Position numbers and translations under genes: made by a program. A stretch of 18,606 bases of DNA, taken from Clostridiaceae bacterium (GTDB taxonomy: Bacteria > Bacillota > Clostridia > Oscillospirales > Acutalibacteraceae). The notes under the pieces were generated by a model that was given only the letters and a program-made list of their open reading frames with translations, ran no database searches and was not told the DNA's origin. Of this stretch, positions 1 through 6,543 are shown one piece after another; position 1 is the stretch's first letter, and each line of letters starts with the position of its first letter. The DNA lies in the NCBI GenBank assembly GCA_904501755.1, contig CAJGBV010000028.1, positions 1-18,606 of the forward strand. The letters are read 5' to 3'.

Positions 1-32
1 AAAAATGCAAAATGTTTTTCTACTATACCCAT
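1..32 (-). CDS. 5' end of an unidentified protein (partial)
   Basis: Only the first ten codons lie in the window, reading MGIVEKHFAF before the edge. The start is supported by a strong Shine-Dalgarno AGAGGTGAG six bases upstream of the ATG and by a near-consensus promoter at 64-92. It runs in the same direction as trpB but has its own promoter and lies beyond the trpB terminator, so it is a separate transcription unit. The residues are too few to assign a family. Confidence 0.6.
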   Translation of the reverse strand, partial: MGIVEKHFAF

Positions 33-63
33 CGGACTCACCTCTTTCTGTTTTTTCATCCAT

Positions 64-92
64 ATTATACCATATTTTTATATTGTTGTAAA
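64..92 (-). promoter_or_regulatory. Sigma-A promoter for the gene at the left edge
   Basis: On the minus strand TTTACA (87-92) and TATAAT (64-69) are separated by 17 bases. Transcription would start near position 57, giving a short leader before the ATG at 32. Confidence 0.7.
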
Positions 93-109
93 TTCCAACT
101 TACACCACA

Positions 110-145
110 ACAAAAAAATAGTCGTATTGAATAAACAATACAACT
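110..145 (-). terminator. Intrinsic terminator of trpB
   Basis: Read on the minus strand, AGTTGTATTG pairs with CAATACGACT (10 bp with one G-U pair) around a 6-base loop, followed by ATTTTTTT. It lies about 60 bases after the trpB stop codon. A T-run on the other side could also give weak activity in the plus direction. Confidence 0.75.
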
Positions 146-203
146 GTTTTTTGATAATTTATACAATTCTCTATTTCTTAATCCCTAAATCCTATTCTCT
201 AAA

Positions 204-1421
204 TCATCTTATACCGTACTTTTCAATGATATAATCCATATCCTTATCGCCTCTGCCGGAAAGGTTAATAAGAACACTGCCCTTGCCCATTTCTTTAGCA
301 AGCTTCATACCATAAGCAACAGCGTGAGAGCTTTCAATTGCAGGAATTATACCTTCAAGACGGGATAAAGTAAAGAAAGCATCAATAGTATCGTCGTCAC
401 CGATAACATCATATTTCACTCTGCCAAGCTCATGTAAAAATGCGTGTTCAGGACCGCTAGAGGGATAGTCAAGACCGCTGGCAACAGAATAAACAGGGGC
501 AGGGTCGCCGTTTTCATCCTTAAGCATTATACTGTTAAAGCCGTGCATAACGCCCTCAGTACCATACTGCAAGGAAGCTGCGTGGTCACCCATTTTTGTG
601 CCTCTGCCCAAAGGTTCAATGCCGTAAATATCAACAGGGTCATTAAGGAAGCCCGAGAAAAATCCTGCAGAGTTAGAGCCGCCGCCCACACAGGCTACAA
701 CAGCATCAGGCAGTTCGCCCGTCATCTCAACAAACTGTTCTCTTGCTTCAATACCCACAACGCTCTGGAAATCTCTTACCATCATTGGAAACGGATGAGG
801 GCCAACAACACTGCCGATACAGTAAATACTGTTCTCATAATCCTTAGCATACGCTTCAAAAGCAGCGTCAACGGCCTCTTTCAAGGTTGCAAGACCGTGT
901 GTAACCTCAACTACGTTTGCGCCAAGAATCTTCATTCTTGCAACGTTGGGAGCCTGTTTCTTTATATCAACGCTTCCCATATAAACGTCGCACTCAAGAC
1001 CGAAATATGCAGCCGCCGTAGCAATAGCAACACCGTGCTGACCTGCTCCTGTTTCGGCAATAAGCTTTTTCTTACCCATATATTTAGCAAGAAGCGCTTC
1101 ACCCATACAGTGATTAAGCTTGTGTGCGCCTGTATGGTTAAGGTCCTCTCTCTTTACGTAAAGCTGAACGTTACCAAGCTTATTAGAAAGTCTTTCAAGG
1201 TGAGAAATAGGTGTAGGTCTGCCCTGGAATTCTTTTCTTATTCTTCTAAGCTCGTCAATAAACTTTCTTGATTTACAAATAGTAAAATACGCCTGAGTTA
1301 TTTCGTTCATAGCTTTCTTCAAATCGTCGTTTACATAAGCTCCGCCGTATTTACCGAAATAACCTTCCTCATTAGGATAGTTTTTAAGATAGGTATTAAA
1401 ATCAATTCCGTTAAAATTCAT
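204..1421 (-). CDS. trpB: Tryptophan synthase beta subunit, standalone copy
   Basis: 405 residues, the usual TrpB length. This PLP enzyme condenses indole with serine to give tryptophan. The Schiff-base lysine is K101 in HTGAHKLNH, the catalytic glutamate is E123 in AETGAGQHG, the phosphate-binding GGGSNS is at 246-251, and GPHPFPMMVRDFQ follows residue 207. The ATG at 1421 is chosen because GGAGGA lies seven bases upstream. No trpA or other trp gene is adjacent: uppP lies upstream and an unrelated promoter and gene lie downstream. The gene may therefore serve indole salvage, or pair with a TrpA encoded elsewhere. It sits behind a T-box leader with a probable Trp specifier and a Trp-containing mini-ORF, so transcription should rise when uncharged tRNA-Trp accumulates. 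Identity is secure; the salvage role is inference. Confidence 0.96.
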   Translation of the reverse strand: MNFNGIDFNTYLKNYPNEEGYFGKYGGAYVNDDLKKAMNEITQAYFTICKSRKFIDELRRIRKEFQGRPTPISHLERLSNKLGNVQLYVKREDLNHTGAHKLNHCMGEALLAKYMGKKKLIAETGAGQHGVAIATAAAYFGLECDVYMGSVDIKKQAPNVARMKILGANVVEVTHGLATLKEAVDAAFEAYAKDYENSIYCIGSVVGPHPFPMMVRDFQSVVGIEAREQFVEMTGELPDAVVACVGGGSNSAGFFSGFLNDPVDIYGIEPLGRGTKMGDHAASLQYGTEGVMHGFNSIMLKDENGDPAPVYSVASGLDYPSSGPEHAFLHELGRVKYDVIGDDDTIDAFFTLSRLEGIIPAIESSHAVAYGMKLAKEMGKGSVLINLSGRGDKDMDYIIEKYGIR

Positions 1422-1474
1422 AATAGTTTCCTCCGTTAATTACATCTTATATGATAACATAAATTTTATAAAAA

Positions 1475-1513
1475 TCAATAGTTATTACGCCATCGAAATG
1501 GAGAATTAAACAT
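1475..1513 (-). CDS. Putative 12-residue leader peptide MFNSPFRWRNNY
   Basis: A short ORF between the T-box terminator and trpB reads MFNSPFRWRNNY and ends in TGA. It has a good ribosome site, AAAAGAGGT seven bases before the ATG. It holds one Trp codon, in an Arg-Trp-Arg context, and stops 53 bases upstream of the trpB ATG. No obvious second terminator follows the stop codon, so any effect on trpB would more likely act on translation or RNA stability. It could also be a chance ORF; the strong ribosome site and the Trp codon are the reasons to list it. Confidence 0.5.
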   Translation of the reverse strand: MFNSPFRWRNNY

Positions 1514-1530
1514 AGTTATTACCTCTTTTA

Positions 1531-1568
1531 AATAAAAATAACCCGAGTCTGAGTTACTCAGACTCGGG
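1531..1568 (-). terminator. T-box terminator hairpin
   Basis: CCCGAGTCTGAG pairs perfectly with CTCAGACTCGGG around a TAA loop (1542-1568), followed by TTATTTTTATTT. It is the regulated terminator of the trpB T-box leader. Confidence 0.92.
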
Positions 1569-1786
1569 ACGAACTTAAAAATCCGCGGTACCACCCGACT
1601 TTGCCTTTCGGCACACTTCACATACAAATATATGCTATCCGCTGTAACGGTCGGCATCCGTCTTCCCTACTTTTTACATTTCAGGTCGCCCTCGTAAGCC
1701 CATTCATTTACCCCTTCACTGCTGTTTTTCACCCTTCACAGCTCTCTGAAAGCTTCAAGATAAACTACTCTTCTTACTCTTCGGTT
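1531..1786 (-). promoter_or_regulatory. T-box riboswitch (tRNA-Trp) upstream of trpB
   Basis: The minus strand carries the T-box core CGGGTGGTACCGCGG at 1583-1597, which binds the free CCA end of uncharged tRNA. Upstream are an AG-box-like AGAGAGC, a probable specifier loop reading GAA-TGG-GCTTACGAG with UGG (Trp) at 1700-1702, and a small stem-III-like hairpin GCCGAAAGGC just before the core. The CCCGA that starts the terminator can instead pair with TCGGG at the T-box, giving mutually exclusive antiterminator and terminator folds. UGG fits the downstream tryptophan gene. The transcription start near 1786 is estimated from the promoter at 1793-1821. Confidence 0.93.
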
Positions 1787-1792
1787 TTAATA

Positions 1793-1821
1793 ATTTTAAT
1801 ATACCATTTAAAAAAAGTCAA
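1793..1821 (-). promoter_or_regulatory. Promoter of the T-box/trpB transcript
   Basis: TTGACT (1816-1821) and TAAAAT (1793-1798) are separated by 17 bases. It begins four bases after the uppP stop codon, so trpB has its own start point rather than depending on read-through. Confidence 0.8.
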
Positions 1822-1824
1822 GAA

Positions 1825-2673
1825 CTATTTAACTATAAATCCGAAAGCTAAAAGTACCACAATACCTAAAGCTATACGATAATAACCAAATATTTCGAAA
1901 TTATGTTTTTTAATATATCCCATAAGGAATTTAATAGCAAGTACCGATACCAAAAAAGCACATACTGTACCAACCGCAAGGAAAATAATATCGTTGTTTT
2001 GCAGAGCTATACCCTTATCCATAAAATCAAGTATTTTAAGAAGACTTGCTCCAAGCATGGCGGGTATTGCAAGAATAAAGGTAAACTCCGAAGCGGCTAC
2101 ACGGGAAACGCCCAAAATCAATGCACCGATTATGGTAGCGCCCGAACGGCTTGTGCCGGGAAATGCAGCGGCTAAAAGCTGAAAAATACCGATATACAAA
2201 GCAAGTGAATACGTAATATCAGACAAAGCCTCATATTTAGGTGTTCGCTTTTTATTATACTGCTCTATAAGTATAAAGAAAATACCAAAGACTATTAACG
2301 CTATGGAAACACCGGTTGAGTTATAAAAATACTTATCGCAGATTTCATCAAGCCCCAAAAGTATAAACGCTACACCGGGAACGGTAGCCACCGCAACCTT
2401 AAACCAAAGAACAAAGCTTTCTTTTTTTATAAGGCTTTTTCCCTCTGTTTTGTTTGGCTTTTGAAAAGGCCATATTTTATTCCAGAAAAGAAGTACGGAT
2501 GCTAAAATAGCACCAAGCTGGATTATAACCAAAAACATATTCCAAACATCTTTAGAAACATACTGAGGAAGAATTTCTTCAAACAGTATCAAATGTCCCG
2601 TACTGCTTACCGGAAGCCATTCCGTAATTCCCTCAATAATACCAAAAATTACAGCTACTATAATTAAACCCAC
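1825..2673 (-). CDS. uppP: Undecaprenyl-diphosphatase (BacA/UppP)
   Basis: 282 residues from a GTG start. This integral membrane enzyme dephosphorylates undecaprenyl pyrophosphate to recycle the lipid carrier for peptidoglycan and other surface polymers, and it confers bacitracin tolerance. The N-terminal motif has E14, E18, SST and H27 (EGITEWLPVSSTGH), and the second active-site loop is PGTSRSGATI. Several strongly hydrophobic helices span the chain. The GTG at 2673 is chosen because AAAGGTG lies six to seven bases upstream and the promoter TATAAT is at 2695-2700. The upstream ATG at 2730 lies inside the previous terminator and ahead of that promoter. No strong terminator is visible after the stop codon. 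Confidence 0.95.
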   Translation of the reverse strand: MGLIIVAVIFGIIEGITEWLPVSSTGHLILFEEILPQYVSKDVWNMFLVIIQLGAILASVLLFWNKIWPFQKPNKTEGKSLIKKESFVLWFKVAVATVPGVAFILLGLDEICDKYFYNSTGVSIALIVFGIFFILIEQYNKKRTPKYEALSDITYSLALYIGIFQLLAAAFPGTSRSGATIIGALILGVSRVAASEFTFILAIPAMLGASLLKILDFMDKGIALQNNDIIFLAVGTVCAFLVSVLAIKFLMGYIKKHNFEIFGYYRIALGIVVLLAFGFIVK

Positions 2674-2694
2674 AAAAAACACCTTTCTTTCAGT

Positions 2695-2723
2695 ATTATA
2701 GTATGTAAAAAGGACGGTGTCTA
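2695..2723 (-). promoter_or_regulatory. uppP promoter
   Basis: TAGACA (2718-2723) and TATAAT (2695-2700) are separated by 17 bases. The -35 box lies in the loop and 3' arm of the glycogen operon terminator. Confidence 0.72.
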
Positions 2724-2732
2724 TCACCATCC
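2705..2732 (-). terminator. Terminator of the glg operon
   Basis: GGATGGTG pairs with CACCGTCC (8 bp, one wobble) around loop ATAGA, followed by TTTTT. It lies about 20 bases after the glgA stop codon. Confidence 0.8.
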
Positions 2733-2753
2733 TTTATTATATCACATATAAAA

Positions 2754-4175
2754 CTATTTTCCAAGTATTTGTTTATAAAGTTTTATATATTCTCCTGCAG
2801 ATTTACCCCAGCTGTTATCACATTCCATAGCACGTTTTTTAAGGGTTGCCCAGCCCTGTTTATCACTATAGCCTTTAAGAGCGCGCCACACCGTTTCCAA
2901 CATATCGTGAGCGTTATAGCTCTGGAAGGTAAAGCCGTTACCCATATTATCTCCGCTGTCGCTGATAGTATCTGCAAGGCCGCCCGTTGCCCTTACAATA
3001 GGGATAGTGCCGTAACGAAGTGCTACCATCTGAGCAAGACCGCAAGGCTCACTCTGACTTGGCATAAGGAATATATCCGCGCCTGCATAAATTTTTCTTG
3101 CAAGAGCAGGAATAAAGCCCATTTTAAAAGCAATCTTATTCGGATATTTCTGTGACATTTCGTGGAAGAAGGTTTCAAACTCCCATTCACCGCTTCCAAG
3201 AATTGCAAACTGAACATCTGCATTAAGAATATCCTCGAATACATGCTTTACAAGGTCAAGTCCCTTGTGTTTTACAAGACGGGTTACAATACCGATAACC
3301 GGCACATCTTCTCTTTGAGGAAGTCCCATTTCCTTTTGCAGACCAATCTTGTTAGCCGTCTTTTTATCAATTGACTGACTGTCATAATTCTCAAATATAT
3401 TCGGGTCGGTTGCAGGATTATAAACCTCTGTATCAATACCGTTTACAATGCCCGACAGCTTATCCTGTAAATCTCTTAGAATTCCGTCAAGTCCGTGAGA
3501 ATAATATGGGTCAAGAATTTCTCTCGAATAGGTAGGCGAAACGGTAGTAATTTTATCTGCCTCCTGAATACCGCCCTTCATAAAGTTTACACAGTTATCA
3601 TAGTCAATTACCTGAGAAGAGCCGCCGGGAAGTCCCAATACATCATCAATCAACTCATAGCCGTATTTTCCCTGATACTGTATATTATGAATAGTAAATA
3701 CAGTGCGAATATTTCTGTGAAGCTCATTTTCTCTGTATAAAGTATTAAGGAACACAGGAATAAGAGCTGTCTGCCAGTCATTACAGTGAATTATATCAGG
3801 CTTATAGTCGATATACTGAAGCATTTCAAGCACGGCGCGTGAGAAAAATGCAAAGCGTTCAGCATCATCATAAAAGCCATAAAGACTGTTACGCTTGAAA
3901 TAATACTGATTATCAAGAAGATAATATACAACACCGTCAACTTTTGCCTCAAATATACCGCAATACTGTCTTCGCCAGGCAACAGGCACCGTAATTCCTG
4001 TTATAAAGTTCATATTAGCACGCAGCTCGTCAGAGATACTCTCGTAAAGAGGCATAACCACTCTACAGCCTACAAGTCTTTTTCTGAGAGCCTTAGGAAG
4101 TGCTCCTGCTACATCGGCAAGTCCCCCCGACATAGCAAAAGGATAAGCTTCACTGGCAGCGTATAATATTTTCAT
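2754..4175 (-). CDS. glgA: Glycogen synthase (ADP-glucose dependent)
   Basis: 473 residues, the normal length for a GT5 glycogen synthase, which transfers glucose from ADP-glucose to the growing alpha-1,4-glucan. It shows the two Rossmann-like halves typical of GT-B enzymes. The N-terminal one starts MKILYAASEAYPF and carries SGGLADVAGALPKAL. The C-terminal one has PSQSEPCGLAQM and the second glycine loop RATGGLADT. Position 15, which is lysine in the classical KTGGL motif, is methionine here. It is the last gene of the operon. It starts at an ATG 20 bases after the glgD stop codon, with GGGGGAT as ribosome site, and is followed by a terminator. Confidence 0.96.
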   Translation of the reverse strand: MKILYAASEAYPFAMSGGLADVAGALPKALRKRLVGCRVVMPLYESISDELRANMNFITGITVPVAWRRQYCGIFEAKVDGVVYYLLDNQYYFKRNSLYGFYDDAERFAFFSRAVLEMLQYIDYKPDIIHCNDWQTALIPVFLNTLYRENELHRNIRTVFTIHNIQYQGKYGYELIDDVLGLPGGSSQVIDYDNCVNFMKGGIQEADKITTVSPTYSREILDPYYSHGLDGILRDLQDKLSGIVNGIDTEVYNPATDPNIFENYDSQSIDKKTANKIGLQKEMGLPQREDVPVIGIVTRLVKHKGLDLVKHVFEDILNADVQFAILGSGEWEFETFFHEMSQKYPNKIAFKMGFIPALARKIYAGADIFLMPSQSEPCGLAQMVALRYGTIPIVRATGGLADTISDSGDNMGNGFTFQSYNAHDMLETVWRALKGYSDKQGWATLKKRAMECDNSWGKSAGEYIKLYKQILGK

Positions 4176-4195
4176 TTTTTTTACATCCCCCTTAA

Positions 4196-5320
4196 TTATT
4201 TCTGGGTTTCACCTTTTTCAAGCAAGGCAATCTTCTGTTTAGTGCCCTCTAAAACGCAGTGCTTAGCAACTGTGGAAACCTTATCCATTACTGCATAAGA
4301 AACCTTTGCATTTTCTTCTATATCAGCATTTTGCATTATTATGGAATTTTCAACAACCGCTCCCTTTTTAACCGTAACATTACGGAAAAGAATACTATTT
4401 TTTACCGTACCCTCGATAACACATCCGTCAGCGATAAGTGAATTTGTAACATTACTGCCGATACAGTATTTAGCGGGCATACTGTCGTGAGTTTTTGTAT
4501 AAATAGGTCTTTCACAACTGAACAACTGCTTTCTAACCTTACTGTCAAGCATCTTCATATTAAGGTCATAATAGGTCTTAGGTGTATCAATAACCTCCGC
4601 AAACCCCTCAATCTTATATCCCATAACCTTATACTTATCAAGGGATAAAGCCAGTATATCTCTTGAAAGGCTGTTCTTGCCCTCTGCTACTGCCTTTTCT
4701 ATTAAATCTATAAGAAACAGTCTGCGGGTAAGAAGTATATCAAGGCTATAATCGGCATTAGTTCTTTCCTTAACATACTCTATTTTTTCTATACGGCGGT
4801 TATCCGATACCGAAACAACCATCGTTCTTTCGTGATTTTTAGGAAGCTTTCCATATTTATACGCAATTGTAAAATCAGCCTCATCTTCAATATGCTGACG
4901 GAACATTTCTCCTATATCCAAATTAGCAACAAGGTCGCTGTCACAAATAGCAACATAATCCTGTTTTGCTCGTTTGAGGAAGTTTATTATGGATTTTAAG
5001 GCTTCGAGATGGGTTTTGTATACGCCGTCACCGATACCGCCAGAAACAAAGGGAGGAAGTATAAAGAGTCCGCCCGACTTTCTATCGAGGTCCCATTCCC
5101 TTCCGCTTCCTATATGGTCCATAAGTGACTGATAGTTTTCTTTTGTTATTATACCAACCTGACTTATACCTGCATTGGTTAAATTTGAAAGAGTGAAGTC
5201 AACAAGGCGATAACGTCCTGCAAAGGGCACAGAAGCCATAGAACGCTTCTTAGTAAGATTTGGCAACAAATTATCGTTCACATTGGCAAAAACTATGCCG
5301 AGTATATTATTTGTTCTCAC
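4196..5320 (-). CDS. glgD: Glucose-1-phosphate adenylyltransferase, GlgD subunit
   Basis: 374 residues. GlgD is the Bacillota paralogue of ADP-glucose pyrophosphorylase that pairs with GlgC and raises its activity. The N-terminal half is nucleotidyltransferase-like (SVPFAGRYRLVDFTLSNLTNAG, DHIGSGREWDLDR), but the catalytic GGxGxRL nucleotide loop present in GlgC is missing; the chain begins MRTNNILGIVFANVNDNLL. The C-terminal third has left-handed beta-helix-type repeats (IGSNVTNSLIADGCVIEGTV). The start is a GTG overlapping the glgC stop codon by four bases, so translation is probably coupled. The missing loop agrees with a regulatory rather than catalytic role. Confidence 0.94.
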   Translation of the reverse strand: MRTNNILGIVFANVNDNLLPNLTKKRSMASVPFAGRYRLVDFTLSNLTNAGISQVGIITKENYQSLMDHIGSGREWDLDRKSGGLFILPPFVSGGIGDGVYKTHLEALKSIINFLKRAKQDYVAICDSDLVANLDIGEMFRQHIEDEADFTIAYKYGKLPKNHERTMVVSVSDNRRIEKIEYVKERTNADYSLDILLTRRLFLIDLIEKAVAEGKNSLSRDILALSLDKYKVMGYKIEGFAEVIDTPKTYYDLNMKMLDSKVRKQLFSCERPIYTKTHDSMPAKYCIGSNVTNSLIADGCVIEGTVKNSILFRNVTVKKGAVVENSIIMQNADIEENAKVSYAVMDKVSTVAKHCVLEGTKQKIALLEKGETQK

Positions 5321-6543
5321 TGCACATCGCCTTCTTTCACATTTTTGCTTATCATAGACTTAGCCTTAATAACAGCATTTTTGCCTATCTTAACCGAATC
5401 TCCTACTACGGCAATTCCCCAATCGTCACGGTTTTGTACCTCCTGAGGATTCTGTCCGATTACTGCGTTTTCCCCTACTTTAACATTTTCAGCTACAATA
5501 GCATACTGCACATGAGCGCCTTTTTTAACAACAGTTCCCGGCATTATAAGGGAATATTCTACGGTTGCACCCTCTTCGATGGTAACGTTCTCAAAAAGTA
5601 TAGAATAATCAAGTTTTCCCTTAACCTCACAACCGTCACTTATAAGAGAGTTTTCAACCTGTGCAGTAGGACTTATATACTGAGGAGGAAGCCAACCTGT
5701 ACGGGAATAAATCTTCCAGTCGGCACTATCAAGCTTCAAATCCAGCTTAGGATTAAGCAAATCAAGATTAGCATCCCACAGTGATTCAACGGTTCCTACA
5801 TCCTTCCAATATCCGTCAAATCTGTAGGACATCATCTTTTCGCCGCAAGAGAGCATTGCAGGAATAATATCCTTACCAAAGTCATTGTGGGATTCCTTAT
5901 TTTTCTCATCGGCAATAAGGTAATCTCTCATTTTTCTCCAAGAGAACACATAAATTCCCATAGATGCAAGGTTGCTCTTTGGATTTTCGGGTTTTTCTTC
6001 AAACTCATAAATGGTACCGTCATCTTTTGTATTCATAATACCGAAACGAGAAGCTTCCTCGAAAGGAACCTCCATAACGGCAATAGTACAGTCAGCACCT
6101 GTTTTTTTGTGAGCCTTTATCATCTTTGAATAGTCCATTTTATAAATATGGTCGCCTGAGAGTACAAGCACATATTCAGGATCATATTTTTCTATAAAAT
6201 GAATATTCTGATAAATTGCATTAGCAGTTCCCTTGTACCAATCTCCTCCTTTGCTTTTCTGATAAGGAGGAAGAATATGAACACCACCATTAAGACGGTC
6301 AAGGTCCCACGGTTTACCGCTTCCAATATAATCATTAAGTTCAAGAGGTTGATACTGTGTCAATATACCCACAATATCAATACCTGAGTTAACACAGTTA
6401 GATAAGGGAAAGTCTATAATTCTATACTTTCCGCCATAAGCTACAGCAGGTTTTGCAATTTTTTGGGTCAGCACTCCAAGTCTGCTTCCCTGACCTCCTG
6501 CAAGCAACATTGCTACACATTCATTCTTTTTCAACGCGCTCAC
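5317..6543 (-). CDS. glgC: Glucose-1-phosphate adenylyltransferase, catalytic subunit
   Basis: 408 residues. It makes ADP-glucose from ATP and glucose-1-phosphate, the committed step of bacterial glycogen synthesis. Visible motifs are the nucleotide loop AGGQGSRLG (15-23), FPLSNCVNSG, the metal-site SGDHIYKMDY (D131) and the sugar-phosphate site FEEKP (K184), followed by a C-terminal beta-helix region. The start is a GTG overlapping the glgB stop codon by four bases (GTGA). It reads SALKKNECVAMLLAGG, which places the nucleotide loop at the usual distance from the N-terminus. Confidence 0.97.
   Translation of the reverse strand: MSALKKNECVAMLLAGGQGSRLGVLTQKIAKPAVAYGGKYRIIDFPLSNCVNSGIDIVGILTQYQPLELNDYIGSGKPWDLDRLNGGVHILPPYQKSKGGDWYKGTANAIYQNIHFIEKYDPEYVLVLSGDHIYKMDYSKMIKAHKKTGADCTIAVMEVPFEEASRFGIMNTKDDGTIYEFEEKPENPKSNLASMGIYVFSWRKMRDYLIADEKNKESHNDFGKDIIPAMLSCGEKMMSYRFDGYWKDVGTVESLWDANLDLLNPKLDLKLDSADWKIYSRTGWLPPQYISPTAQVENSLISDGCEVKGKLDYSILFENVTIEEGATVEYSLIMPGTVVKKGAHVQYAIVAENVKVGENAVIGQNPQEVQNRDDWGIAVVGDSVKIGKNAVIKAKSMISKNVKEGDVQ

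Noticed and set aside
444..1271. Long plus-strand open frame opposite trpB
   Set aside because: It is fully antisense to a clear TrpB sequence and has no recognisable protein motif.
2674..2730. Upstream ATG start for uppP at 2730
   Set aside because: It lies inside the glg terminator and upstream of the uppP promoter; the GTG at 2673 has a proper ribosome site.
5260..5784. Plus-strand open frame of 174 codons across glgD/glgC
   Set aside because: Shadow of the glycogen genes; no ribosome site or promoter and implausible composition.
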